From Plantago major (lineage: Eukaryota > Streptophyta > Magnoliopsida > Lamiales > Plantaginaceae): a stretch of 64,000 nucleotides of DNA. Each line of letters starts with the position of its first letter. The first letter of the stretch is position 1. Location: the NCBI GenBank assembly GCA_026545765.1, contig JAIFAC010000191.1:1-64000 (forward strand), read 5' to 3'. The notes beneath the pieces were generated by a model. It was not told where the DNA came from and did not search any database. It worked only from the letters and a program-made list of their open reading frames with translations. Position numbers and translations under genes: made by a program. Below, piece after piece: positions 12,596 through 24,071 of this stretch.

Positions 12596-12650
12596 ATTAA
12601 ATTTTTAATCACTATCCTTCATATATTATCAGTTCTCTATCTTAATTTTA

Positions 12651-12960
12651 AGGAAAATTTACTTAAGGTGTATCTGAAATTTTGTCCAATTACATATTAA
12701 AACTCTGATTTGAAAGAGTTGCACTTTCATTCAAAAATTATTACCAATTTTTACAATTACGTATAAGTAAAAGTCGGCGAACATGGTGACATGGAGTAAT
12801 TCGTTTTTGTTGATGTGAATGGGAAAGTTGAAGACATTCACCAAAATGCCACTCATTATTTTGATTTTAAACTTTCGTTTATTCTTTCTATTTATTTTTT
12901 TTTATTTTTCTTTACTTTAATTTTGCTAGGTTTTACTGAATTTATTTTTTGTGTTGAAAG
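12651..12960. repeat. Second copy of the MULE-like family
   Basis: It begins AGGAAAATTTACTTAAGGTG, and its interior AAAAGTCGGCGAACATGGTGAC and CACCAAAATGCCACTC parallel the element at 11888-12595. The right border is not visible. Confidence 0.35.
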
Positions 12961-14034
12961 TTACTATAAAAGTATTACATGAGAAATTCGAAGTGTTGAT
13001 ATGTTTCCGTAATTATTTATCTTTGTTAATAAAGAAGTGGGTTTATAGTTTTGATTAGTTGGCATTTCGAAAATGTCAATTGGAGAATGTCCTAATCATT
13101 CACCAATACAAGACATTCTCTGTGGTTGGGTTGGATTTGTATGGCTATAACGTATTATCTTAGGTTAGCTAGATAATGTCGTAATCTTTATCGAACAAAG
13201 AAGACATCCATGATCCATGCACTCTTTAGATGGCTATAATATCCTTAAGCATACTTGACGTCAAACGTCGTCATGTGAAATGTTTGGTGGTTTATTCAAC
13301 GGTCCAGAGATGTTCTCAAAGAAACTGACTGTGCATGATCTATTTCATAGGAGGAGCAGTAATTTGAATGATGCAATCCCTGTCACTTGTGGTTGAGAGT
13401 TTAAATGAGATGGAATTCTATAATGGTATCATATACTTTAGTTCACATTCAACCTGCGGTCAGATTTTATTGACGATAAACTTCGATCCATATTAAATTT
13501 CCACCCAAATGGTCTTCCTAAAGAAGTTGAAACTGGGCATGAACTCATGAATCTTGTGTCAGCTTTTACTGCTTTAGATTTACAGGGAGTCTTTTGATCA
13601 AAATTAAAAAATATATGCTTGTGATTAATAGACCTTGTATTTTTGTTGGAGGATTTATTATATTTTATGTATTTAAAATTTTGAAATAATCAATAAATCT
13701 TCATTTGCGGTTGCAATTAAAGAAAATAAAAGGGGAACATTACTACTCTGGGACAAATTCAGTGATAAAGATTTATTCCCTATAAATTAATTCGGTAAAA
13801 ATGAAAGATGAGGAAAAGTTTGTGAACCAGACGGGAATTTGTCGTTCATAACTACCGCATAAAAATGGCCAATGGAATGCCTGAAGATTTACTGTTAAAA
13901 TCGATTTTTTCTACCTGTATTTCTACCTCCTGTGTTTTTTCATAACATCTGACATTTAATCGTATGGTATAAGCATGATACAATGAATTAAAGGATCAGA
14001 AGGTAATGCAGCATGCGGTAGTGAATAGGAAACC
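12961..14034. other. Spacer, no gene seen
   Basis: No open frame of useful length and no element terminus is recognised. The composition is AT-rich, with scattered mixed-composition DNA at 13060-13600 that could be an old gene or element fragment, but no motif supports one. Confidence 0.3.
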
Positions 14035-14657
14035 GCTAAAATCCTTACTAATTATAGTGTTTGAGCCAATACAAACGAGACATGTGGATATCAGCTAAAA
14101 TTCCAGTTTTTACTTTGTTGCTGGGAAGAAACGAGAGAATAATACAATTGTCCCACCACCACCATGATATCCTCCCCTGAAATGGATGCCAGATCTATCA
14201 TCCAAAAAACCCAGTACCTCAGAATCCATGGTAATAGAGGATTCTGTTTCGCGGAAATTGAAACCCCAAAGTTAGAATAAAAGGGGGGTCTATGCTGTAA
14301 TTGGCCAAAATGAGATTGATAACAAAAAGAAATCGGTAATTGAGAGGAAATTGAAACAATCTAACGATAGCATAACTTTCGTAAGTTTATGCTTCATATG
14401 TGTATTTGAAGATTCTTCCCTCTAGGCTCTAGCAGTGAGTGGATTGGAGCATGAAACTAATACATAAAGCATGTACTACTAAAAAATTCATGAAGGATTG
14501 TTTCTCCCTGTAAATTGATGAGCTTGATAAGAAAGCTGCCGATGGATTGCCAGTGGAAGAAGACGATGGTTGATGCTATACTTTTTCATTTTCATTTTTT
14601 TTTCCACGTGTCTCATTTGTATTGGTCCAAACAATATAATTAGCAGGGAGTTTTAGC
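14035..14657. mobile_element. Inverted-repeat element of 623 bp, no coding
   Basis: Left arm 14035-14088 (GCTAAAATCC...ACATGTGGA) and right arm 14603-14657 (TCCACGTGTC...GGAGTTTTAGC) are imperfect inverted repeats of about 54 bp. The shared core is GCCAATACAAACGAGACATG and its complement-like counterpart. There is no coding sequence between the arms. It looks like a foldback or hAT/MULE-type MITE; I could not define a target duplication. Confidence 0.45.
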
Positions 14658-15090
14658 AGTAGATCTGATACCGGAATTCATCGGTCTCAACTTTCAACAA
14701 GGGGAAAAGTTTCCAAAATAATTTCTCCTTAAGTTTTGGAAAATAATGGCAAACAACTTTTTTTTTATTTGCTAATTGCCCCTAACTCTCTTATACTTGG
14801 GTTGCAGATTCGTTAGTAAAATGAAGATGGCCATTCAAATACGATTGTAATGAAACGCGTTAAATTAATCTTAATTCTTTCGTTTTAACAATTTAGTTGA
14901 CATGCAATTATATTTTAAGTTATACTTAATCCTGATCGTTCATCTGATTTTAAAAATTATACAATGTCAATTTGTGTAAATTTTACCATATAAAAGGGGT
15001 TATAACTCATGTAAATAGTTTTTATATTCATATAAATTATAGACAAAATCTAACAATTAGGAATAAATTTTAAAATATTTATTTATCATC
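14658..15090. other. Spacer, no gene seen
   Basis: AT-rich DNA without recognised features between the inverted-repeat element and a small minus-strand frame. Confidence 0.3.
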
Positions 15091-15363
15091 TCAAGTTCTA
15101 ATTAAACAGATTACTACTGGTACTCCATCGTTGGCCTTAATTCTTGACATCAAAGCATTGAGCAATGCATTAATTGGTAATGGAGTCACGGTTTTAATAT
15201 TCTCGTCTACAGCTTCTTCCGCACCCAATTGGAGTCGGTTGGAATCAATAAACGCCAATTTTTCTTCCTTCATGAATCTGTTTTGACGAAATAGGTTCAA
15301 TCCAAGGAAATCAAATTGATGAATTGATTGGAATGATGGAATCGAATTGGGAGTTTGGGACAA
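15091..15363 (-). CDS. Hypothetical small ORF, 90 codons
   Basis: This minus-strand frame runs from an ATG at 15363 to a stop at 15091. The product is polar with a mid-segment rich in leucine and alanine (INALLNALMSRIKAND). I recognise no domain. It lies about 600 bp downstream of the chalcone synthase stop codon, on the same strand. Base composition is less AT-rich than the surroundings, which is the only hint of coding. It could be an exon of an unrecognised gene, a fragment within a repeat, or chance. Confidence 0.2.
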   Translation of the reverse strand: MSQTPNSIPSFQSIHQFDFLGLNLFRQNRFMKEEKLAFIDSNRLQLGAEEAVDENIKTVTPLPINALLNALMSRIKANDGVPVVICLIRT

Positions 15364-15970
15364 AGATTAAGAAATTAGGGTTCATATAGATGAATTGGGG
15401 AAGAATGTTGTTTGGCTGGAAGATAGGTAAATTAAAAGACGGATGTATCTGATTTTTAAATTAATCTTTATCTTTCAAGATTGAATTTATAATATGACAA
15501 TACAATCCTGTTTGTATAGATATATTTATCAAAATTGCCTTGAATTTAAAATTCTTACAAGTAAGCGGTTAGGATTAAATCTGACTTAAAATAATATTTG
15601 TCTGAAACGATCGAGCGATTAGTGAATCGATCTGTTGAGATGGTGTCACGTTAAGCTAGTAAAAATGTAGTCGTACCTTAATTAGAATCGACCAACATAA
15701 TAAGATAAGATCATAAGAATATGTTGTAATTAAGCACATAAACGTCACAAATCCATTATTCTCTTGATTTAATCTAGAAAAAACATGCATACATAAGGAA
15801 CGCGCATAAAGTTCATTCATGCCGTCCCTTAATTTGTAGTACTACACAACAAATTAACTTACGTACTAGCGAATTCATCAAGAATGTCCAAACCCCACAA
15901 TCATAAGCTTAATTGCATATTAGGTACGTAGGTAGGTAATATATGGTCCGAATCTGAACCCGAACACCCT

Positions 15971-18120
15971 TCATTCGACCGGCATGCTATGGAGAACAAC
16001 AGTCTCAACTGTGAGACCTGGTCCAAACCCGAACAGGACACCCCATTCGAGCCCTTCTCCAGTCGTGTTCATCCCATCTTTCGCAGAAGCCTTCCTCATC
16101 TCATCCAATATAAACAAAACACACGCGCTCGACATGTTTCCATACTCACTCAGCGTGCGTGGCGTGTCGCGCATCTTCTCAGGCTTCAATGCCAACTTAT
16201 CCTCAACCTGATCCAGGATCGCGGGCCCACCAGGGTCGCGATCCAGAAAATGGAGTTCAGTCCGAGATCCCCAAAGGATCAAACGCCTCCTTAAGACTCT
16301 TCTCGATATTCTTGGAGATGAGCCCGGAACATCTTTCAACAAATGGAAGGTCAACCCGACTTCCCTCAAGTGACCATCAATAGCCCCGTGGCTATCAGGG
16401 AGAAGTGTTTGAGCAGCAGAGACGATCTGGAAAAGCGGCCTCTCCACACCCATGATAGGATCTGACCCCACAATGACTGCTCCAGCTCCATCACCGAAAG
16501 CCTGGCCCACCATACTATCCAAGTGAGTATCCGCGGGGCCACGGAAGGTGACCGCGGTTATCTCAGAACACACAACCAACACACGGGCACCAGCATTGTT
16601 CTCAGCAAGGTCCTTGGCCATACGGAGGACCGTCCCTCCGGCAAAGCAACCCTGTTGGTACATCATGAAACGCTTGACGGAAGGGCGCAGGCCGAGGAGC
16701 TTGGTGAGCTGGTAATCGGCACCGGGCATGTCGACACCGCTAGTGGTGCAGAAGACAAGGTGGGTGATCTTGGACTTAGGCTGACCCCATTCTTTGATGG
16801 CCTTTTGGGCAGCTTCTTTCCCAAGTTTAGGGACCTCAACTACAACAATGTCCTGCCTGGCGTCAAGTGAAGGTGCCATGTACTCACACATTTTTGGATT
16901 CTCCTTCAATATCTCCTCGGTCAAGTGCATGTACCGTTTTTTAATTGTCGATTTCTCGCCTGCATGTACATAATTTTGTCATTATTCAGTGGAATAAAAA
17001 CTAGGTCACCATTAATGTCCAAATGCAAATTAACTAACCAATTAATTACATCTAAATAAGTCAAGTAGTAAAGAAATGTTCCTTTTAATTTTTGGTAGCC
17101 CCAGATATATATCTGTGAACTAATTAATACAGTACTTACTAACTAATTAAATCCGAAGAAGAACATTAATTCTGATTCCTATTATAATTAATTTGATTTT
17201 ATACATCCGATTCCGAAGTCATAAATAAATGAACATGTGATGTTCCAAATGGGGTTATAAACATTTTCATTAAATTAACCCAAAAGTGTCACACTTTATT
17301 CATTTGGTATGAGGACAAGTAAGAGTTTCCAAGCATGAAAGCTGCCACTTGTAGTGACAGTCTCGACACGTAAAAGCTTCAATCCATGCACCACCACCAC
17401 TACCATTTTACTCCGTCGCACCACCGCCGTGGCGGATCAGAGCTCTCTTAACCACTTTCAGAAATTAATTAAGATAACAAAGACCTAGTAATTAAACTCA
17501 CTCAACAAACAGATTATCTCTAACTCTCTAAATGTTGGTATGCATATAACTATTTTAGGGTGGAGTATTGACCCGAGAAAGTTCGATGTAATTTTTGTAA
17601 AACTCATAATTTTTCTAAACTTTTCTTTTTTATTTAGAAAAATCAAGTATTTCATATTTCGCTTTCCCAAAACAGCAAGTTTAGCTGAAAAAGTTAGGTA
17701 ATATACATGGTATATAATTGCTCTAAAAAGGAACAACTAATTTACACATGCATAGAAATTTCTCTTTAAGGTCCATCATGTGCACAAACTCTTGTAAAAA
17801 TTATGACTTTTCTAGATTTAAGAAAGTATAATATCTTTAATCCAAGTATTTGGCGTATTGACACAAAAAGTAATTTTAATTTTATTGTTATTTAGGAAAA
17901 TCAAATATTTCACCCGGAAAATGGAATATTCAAGTAACTTACACATGCGCACAAATTTCTCTTTAAGGTCCGTCATATGTTCACTATTGGTGATGCGGAA
18001 ATAGTAGTCAGGGTAGGTGCTCTGATCGACGCAGTTAGCCGGAGTCGAAGTTCCGATGGCAAGAACGGTGGCGGGTCCCTGGGCACGTTGAGCCCTGCGG
18101 ATATCCTCGACGGTCATCAT
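15971..18120 (-). CDS. CHS: Chalcone synthase, two exons, exon 2 frame-disrupted
   Basis: Chalcone synthase condenses p-coumaroyl-CoA with three malonyl-CoA to naringenin chalcone, the first committed step of flavonoid synthesis, in the cytosol. Exon 1 is 17943-18120 (start [16 protein letters not shown]), the intron is 16960-17942, and exon 2 is 15971-16959. The intron splits the Cys-60 codon as T|GC, the position conserved in this family, with GTAAGT donor and CAG acceptor. Exon 2 keeps [11 protein letters not shown] with catalytic Cys at residue 164, GFGPGLT near the C-terminus and SEYGNMSSA with the catalytic Asn. The predicted product is 388 residues (the family is about 389-391). Oddities: within 16205-16340 three single-base losses shift the frame for about 33 codons and restore it, so LLKDVPG is followed by unrelated residues and the catalytic His of the HPGGPAI block is lost. 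A leucine before FGDG (residue 214) is also missing. It is either a recent pseudogene or contains local sequence errors. Confidence 0.9.
16960..17942 (-). other. CHS intron 1, with internal partial duplication
   Basis: This 983-bp intron is AT-rich. It contains a second, diverged copy of the exon 1 end together with the adjoining intron: 17739-17783 resembles 17934-17982, sharing AATTTCTCTTTAAGGTCC, and 17565-17680 resembles 17855-17920, sharing ATTTAG(A/G)AAAATCAA(G/A)TATTTCA. The copied donor site reads TGTAAATTA instead of TGTAAGTTA, so it is probably a weak splice site. Confidence 0.7.
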
Positions 18121-18210
18121 CTTGCCGGATCGGAAAGTTGAAATGTGGTTGATTAGTTGCTAGTGTAGTGTGTTTGTGTTTGTGTTTGAAAGTAGAGTAG
18201 TGTGAAGTGC

Positions 18211-18217
18211 TTATATA
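18211..18217 (-). promoter_or_regulatory. TATA box of chalcone synthase
   Basis: The minus strand reads TATATAA 91 bp upstream of the ATG at 18120. The distance leaves room for a 5' untranslated region of about 60 bases, normal for this gene. Confidence 0.7.
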
Positions 18218-18267
18218 GTTGCTTTGCAAGGATCTGATGGTGAGAAATAAGTTCGGTAGCTGAAATT

Positions 18268-18356
18268 CACGTGGATTAAGGAGGGCACTCCATGCTCTTC
18301 ATTACCAAGAATTAGCTAGGCGCTTCACATTTTCACGGACCAGCAGTTGGCACGTG
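18268..18356 (-). promoter_or_regulatory. Two G-boxes upstream of chalcone synthase
   Basis: Two perfect CACGTG motifs lie at 18268-18273 and 18351-18356, about 50 and 135 bp upstream of the TATA box. The outer one overlaps an ACGT repeat (CACGTGACGTGG). G-boxes bind bZIP factors such as HY5 and bHLH factors, and are typical of light-responsive chalcone synthase promoters. Function here is inferred from position. Confidence 0.6.
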
Positions 18357-18360
18357 ACGT

Positions 18361-19208
18361 GGGCTTTTTGTAATTTCATTTTTTCTTGGTGCGTTACTTG
18401 GTCCCAAGACCATCCACATGATACTTAATTCACGTACTAGGAGTTAGGGGCCGTACGGGGAGTAATGGGGTGGTCGGCCCGGTTAGAAAATTGGTTGAAC
18501 GAAGCAGCACATCAAATGGTGTGAGTCTGTGCCCTAGTGTGAGATGAGAAAAACATTGTTCCCACCAACATTTCTTCGTTATTTGGGAAGTCATCACCGG
18601 TTTTCTTACTTCGAATCATCAATAAAATTATGTTCTCTGTGACCATGGAAAATCATATATGGAGATTCAAGCTCGGTCCATGAGCAATAACATTAACTAT
18701 TTCTTATTTAAACGTTAAACATTTCAAATTTAAGAAGTTGTAAAACATATTCAAATTCACAAATGTCTAAATAATAGTAGTTCACAATGACCTAAGTTTT
18801 CTACTAATTGCATAGGCAGGCAGATGGAGACGCCTTGCAAAATATGGAAGTGTAAATATCTTTTGTGTATCGGGAAGAAAATCAAGTGGCGGATTTGAAT
18901 CTACTAGTCAAGAAAGCATGTATCGACGAGGTTACTCATGGTATCACACACGTCGTTGGTATGATATTGTCCGTATGGTAGGAACCATACAATTTGCTTC
19001 TAGTATCACCCAATTGGTCTCATACCATAGGAGAGTGGTGGTGTGCATATATATAATATTCACCACAACTGCTTTTAAGTGATGTGGAATGTTACAAACC
19101 TTAAGTGTTTAAGATGAAGAGATAGTAACCCGGAGAAGTAATAATAGCACTCCTATTTCGCTGTATGGAGACTCGTTTAACTTATTATGTACTAACAATT
19201 AAAAGTTT
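18361..19208. other. Spacer, no gene seen
   Basis: No gene or element terminus is recognised between the CHS promoter region and the target duplication of the copia element. Confidence 0.35.
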
Positions 19209-19213
19209 GGGAC

Positions 19214-19870
19214 TGTTGTATTTTATCTCAAATCAAGTAAGCAGGATTTCTGAAACCAAGTTTCAGACGAGTGAAACTAAGTTTCAGAAAGTTTCAGAAA
19301 TCTTATGAAACCAAGTTTCAGCTACGTGAATGCTTACTAAAGGTGATTGACGGACCAGATTTAATTCTTGATGATCAATGGCTGAGATCGATTCAATCGT
19401 TAAAAGTTTGTTATGAGCGGTTATTAAAGAGAAGAGAACAGAAAACAGAGTCAGTTGCTAGTTTGGAACACTCTCAGAAATTCTCTCTCGATTCTTCATC
19501 AATTGCTCTGAGATTTTGCATAGCGGTTGAGGAAGGTTATTCGCACGACTGACGGTTGAAGATATCAGGTTTCGTGATCTGCTCATTGAGAATTGGTTCG
19601 AGTTCCTTTGTCGCTTGTTTGTCGTTGAGATTGATCTTGTTTTCTCTTTCGATTGATTGAGGAGTATAGATAATCGATTAGGCTTGATCTTTGTATAGAT
19701 TGTATAAGCTTGTAATCGAATCTCAGTTGATATCAATATACGTGCTTGGTTTCCCGTGGATGTAGGCTATTTTGGCCGAACCACGTAAATTCCGTGTTTC
19801 ATCGTTTACGTTTTTGTTGATCGATTGATATTTGTTATTGTTTGGTTGAGATTATTGTTGTGACTCAACA
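19214..19870 (+). repeat. 5' LTR of the copia element
   Basis: At 657 bp it is 54 bp longer than the 3' LTR. The difference is a net insertion near 19266-19320 built from repeats of GAAACCAAGTTTCAG-type palindromes (GAAAC-CAA-GTTTC). The 3' LTR has one such palindrome, this LTR three or four. Confidence 0.95.
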
Positions 19871-19890
19871 ATTGGCGCCGTCTGTGGGAA
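19871..19890 (+). other. Putative primer-binding site of the copia element
   Basis: Immediately after the LTR the sequence is ATTGGCGCCGTCTGTGGGAA, not the TGGTATCAGAGC usual in plant copia elements. The same TTGGCGCCGTCTGTGGGAA follows the 5' LTR of the unrelated gypsy element at 39216. Both probably prime from the same tRNA; I cannot name the tRNA from sequence alone. Confidence 0.6.
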
Positions 19891-19923
19891 AGGTTTTGAA
19901 TCTCAACTGTTTTCGATCAAGCT

Positions 19924-20745
19924 ATGGGATCATCCATGAGGTTTGATGTTGAAAAGTTCACGGAGAAAACCGATTTCGGTTTATGGAAAGCCAAGATGGA
20001 AGCACTGTTGATTCATCAAGGTTTAGATGCTGCACTCTTGGGAGACAAAGGATTTGTAGAAGGATTTGATGCCAAGGAGAAGGCTACTATCATGGGAAGA
20101 GCTCGTAGCACAATCATATTGTCCCTTGATGACAAGATTCTCCGGGAAGTAATCAAGATCAAGACAGCTAAAGAAATCTAGGACAAGCTGGAAGATATGT
20201 ATAACTCTAAAACTTCTGCAAACAAGTCATCGAGGAAAAGGTTGTTTAATTTTCAATTAGCAGATAAGTCTATTTCCAAGACTTGATGAGTTTAACAAGA
20301 TGTGCCGGGACACGAGAGTGTTAGCATTGAAGTTTCTGATGAGGATAAAGCCTTAGTAATCTTGGGAGCCCTGCCTAAATCATATGAGCACTTTATTGAT
20401 GCTCTAGTTATTCATAAGAGCACCAAACTGACATATGAGGATGTGGATATTGCTCTAAGGAACAAGGCGCATAAGGGACACATGGTAATGACAATCTTTC
20501 TTTGAGCCTAAATATCAAAGAAAGGTGGAGCCATAAGATGCAGGCAAAGAACAAAACACCTATGTCTGCAGATACCAGAAAATTTGAGAAATTCAAATCT
20601 GCAGATGGTAACAATTCTGAAAAGAGGAAGTGTTTCGATTGTAAAATGCCAGGCCATCTCAAGAAGCAATGTTTCAAATTTAAGAGAGACAAGGCTGGAA
20701 AATTGCAAGTAAATGACTCGAGAACAACAATACTCATAATGCACA
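19924..20745 (+). pseudogene. Copia Gag, interrupted
   Basis: The frame starts at 19924 (MGSSMRFDVEKFTEKTDFGL) with the W-K-M-E core typical of copia Gag (UBN2-type). It stops at 20179, then continues in other frames at 20302-20505 and 20502-20745. The last part has a nucleic-acid-binding zinc knuckle CFDCKMPGHLKKQC (CX2CX4HX4C) at about 20634-20675. At least one nonsense change and two frameshifts break the gene. Confidence 0.85.
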
Positions 20746-20751
20746 CATTCT

Positions 20752-22134
20752 TTGAGTCGCACTATTATGGTGATCTTTGAAGTTACGGTGGTTTCGAGGC
20801 TTGTTCGATCAGTGAAATCAAGGTCAAATGTACACTGGGTATTGGATTCTGGATGCTCATTTCATATGAGCCCTAACCTTGAGTGGTTTGTAAACTACAA
20901 AGCTAGGAGAGGTGGCTCTGTACTGCTAGGTGATGATTTTGAATGCAACATTGAAGGTATTGGTGATATAAGGCTCAAGTTGCATGATGGAGTGGTAAGA
21001 ATGCTTACAAATGTTAGGTATATACCTAAACTAAAGAGGAACCTGATTTCTCTTGGTGTACTAGATAGTACTGGACACAAATATTCCTCAGAAAATGGTG
21101 TTCTGAGCATCACTAAGCATGGTGTTACTGTAATGAAAGGCCTGAAAGAAAATGGTCTTTACTACCTGGTTGGAAATACAATATCTGGAGAATCAGCACA
21201 TATTAGTGCTCAAGATAATACTCAGCTTTGGCATGCAAGAATGGGACATCTCAGTGAGAAGGGACTCAGAGAATTATCAAAGCAAAATCTGCTGTGTGGA
21301 GATCAAATAACTCACCTTCAGTTTTGTGAAAATTGTGTTATGGGGAAATCTCACAAGGTTGGGTTTGATACTGCAAAGCACACTACTCAAGCATCTCTTG
21401 ATTATCTTCATTCAGACTTATGGGGACCAACAAATACACAAACCATGAGTGGAGGAAGGTATTTCATGTCAATAATTGATGATTATTCAAGAAAAGTGTG
21501 GCTGATAATATTGAAATCAAAAGATGAAGCTTTCGACAAATTAGGAGAATGGTCGATTGAGGTGGAGAACACTACAGAAGGAAAATCAAGCATCTCGAGC
21601 AGATAATGGCTTAGAGTTTCTCTCTAGTGAATTGATAGATGAATTACGCAAAACAAGGGCATTGTTAGACATAAAACAATACCAGGCACACCTCAACAGA
21701 ATGGGGTTGCTGAGAGGTTCAATAGAACTGTTCTAGAGAGAATCAGATGCATGTTGATTAGCTCAGGTTTAAGCAAGTGTTTTTGGGGTGAAGCTGCAAC
21801 TACAGCCTGTTACCTTATCAATAGAAGTCCCACAACACCTCTAAACAACTTAACACCTGAGGAACTGTGGTCAGGCAAGCCACCTTATCTTGGTCATTTG
21901 AAGGTTTTTGGGTGTTTGGCTCTAGCACATGTTAGACAAGGAAAGCTGGAACCAAGAGCTCTTAGATGCATTTTTCTTGGATACCCCACTGGTGTAAAAG
22001 GTTACAAACTATGGATAATTGACCAGAGAAAGTGCATAATTAGCAGGGATGTGGTGTTTAATGAAACACTCATGCCACTGAAGCCTGTGGAAACCAATAC
22101 TGAGATTCAGGTGGAGCATTGCGATGTCTGGTGA
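20752..22134 (+). pseudogene. Copia protease and integrase, interrupted
   Basis: The protease active site DSG is in HWVLDSGCSFHMSPN near 20838. Integrase follows with the H-H-C-C zinc module (LWHARMGHLS ... FCENCVMGK, about 21228-21350) and catalytic-core blocks SDLWGP and IDDYSRKVW. The third catalytic residue block QQNGVAERFNRT lies at about 21700 in another frame, after a break near 21600. The C-terminal part (21751-22134) contains WGEAATTACYLINRSP and KVFGCLALAHV. The frame is lost between 21606 and 21751. Confidence 0.9.
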
Positions 22135-22327
22135 TTTACATGAAAATAATAAGCATACACCTGTGGATGAGAATAGGGAACAACCTGATATGGAGAATTT
22201 ATCCACTAGAGATACAGTTTCAGGCATCTCTGCAGATGAAACTAATGTGCTATCTACATATCAACTTGCTAAAGATAGAGAGAGGAGGTTAAATAGGAAA
22301 GTTCCTGACATGTATGGTTATTGACAG

Positions 22328-23922
22328 ATGGAAAAATCATACAATGTTGCTTATGCTCTCTCAGTTGCAGAAGATATCAACTACTCAGAACCAAGCACTT
22401 ATCAAGAAGCCATTAGCTGTACTGATAGTGAAAAGTGGATCACAGCTATTCATGAAGAATTGGCTTCCCTGGAAAAGAATGATACTTGGGATATAGTTCC
22501 TATATCCAAGAACAAGAAGCTTGTGGGTTGCAAGTGGATTTTCAAAAGGAAGGTTGAAACTGGTACATCACACACAATTAGATTCAAAGCTAGGCTTGTG
22601 GCAAGGGGCTTTACTCAGAAGGAAGGTGTAGATTACACAGAAATTTTTTCACCTTTGGTAAAGCATGTTTCTATAAGGATTCTCTTAGCCATGGTAACTC
22701 AATGGGATTTACATCTACAGTAGATGGATGTCAAAACCGCGTTTTTACATGGTCTGCTAGAAGAAACAATATATATGAAAATTCCTGAAGGAATTCATAT
22801 TGAAGACAAGGAAAACAAGGCATGTTTGTTGAAAAGGTCTCTATATGGTTTAAAACAAAGCCCTCGTCAATGGTATAAAAGGTTTGATGAATTCATGAGC
22901 TCAATATAGTTTACAAGAAGCAGGTATGACAGCTGCATTTATTTCTCAAACATTTACAGTAAAAATTGCATTTATTTGCTGCTGTATGTTGATGATATTT
23001 TGATTGCTGGCAAGTCTCTTGATGAAATTAGAGTATTGAAAACTAAGTTGAGCTCTGTGTTTGAAATGAAAGATCTGGGAGAGGCTAGTAGAATACTTGG
23101 TATGGACATTAGTAGACAAGAACATGATAGAAGTCTATTTCTCCGACAATCTGCATATCTGACTAAGGTGCTTGCAAAGTTCAACATGAATATGTCTAAG
23201 CACATTACATGCACTGTAAACCACGGAACTAAGTCGATGAAGTCAATGTCCTGTGAATCAAGCTGATATACAGGAAATGTTCAAGATTCCTTATGCAAAT
23301 GCAGTAGGAAGCATAATGTATTCAATGATTTTCTGCTGACCTGATCTTGCTTTTGCAATGAGTATAATTAGTAGATTTATGAGTAATCCAGGTATGATAC
23401 ATTGGAATACAGTGAAGGGTGTTCTCAGGTATATTAAGGGAACAATTCACTATGGTCTAAGGTTCAAAGCATCTAAAGGTTCAGTTTTACCTCTGAAAGG
23501 TTTTGTTGATGCAGATTTTGCTTCTAATGTGGACACTAGAAAATACATACGGGTTTTGTATTTACCTTGTTTGAATTGCCATCTCATGGAAATGTTCTCG
23601 TGATCTATAGTTGCATTATCAACAATGAGGTGAGTTTATTCGATGGCGAGGAATCAAAGAGGCTATATGGTTGAATGGTTTGATTACAGAGTTGGGCATT
23701 GAACAAGATTGTGTATCTGTGATGTGTGATAATCAGAGTGCCATTCAGTTAGCAAAGCATCAGCATTTTCATGAGAGAACCAAGCATATAGATGTGAGAT
23801 TATACTTCATAAGAGATATCATTGATGGAGGAGCTGTTAAAGTTGAGAAGGTTCAGACTACGAGAATCTTGATTTCTTCACAAAACCATTGTCATTTGCC
23901 AAGTTCAAGCATTGTCGAGTGA
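22328..23922 (+). pseudogene. Copia reverse transcriptase and RNase H, interrupted
   Basis: RVT_2-type reverse transcriptase: [63 protein letters not shown] and the catalytic YVDDILIAG (22985 onward). In-frame stops occur before MDVKTAF (22721) and at 22907. RNase H parts lie at 23358-23603 (RYIKGTIHYGL, GFVDADFA) and 23671-23922 (CDNQSAIQLAKHQHFHERTKHID), separated by frameshifts and a deletion. Confidence 0.9.
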
Positions 23923-24071
23923 TAAATGTTGGTGAATTAGTGCGAATTTTTGCAGAGATTACGGAAGGCATGCTCTAGCCATAAGGGAGCTTAAGTGGTT
24001 GTTTGTTCTCTAGGTAAAGAAAAGAATTGGGAAAAGAGCATGTAGACTTGATTTTGAGCTAAGGTGGAGTT

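Noticed and set aside
15984..16870. Plus-strand open frames opposite to CHS exon 2
   Set aside because: Shadows of the chalcone synthase coding strand.
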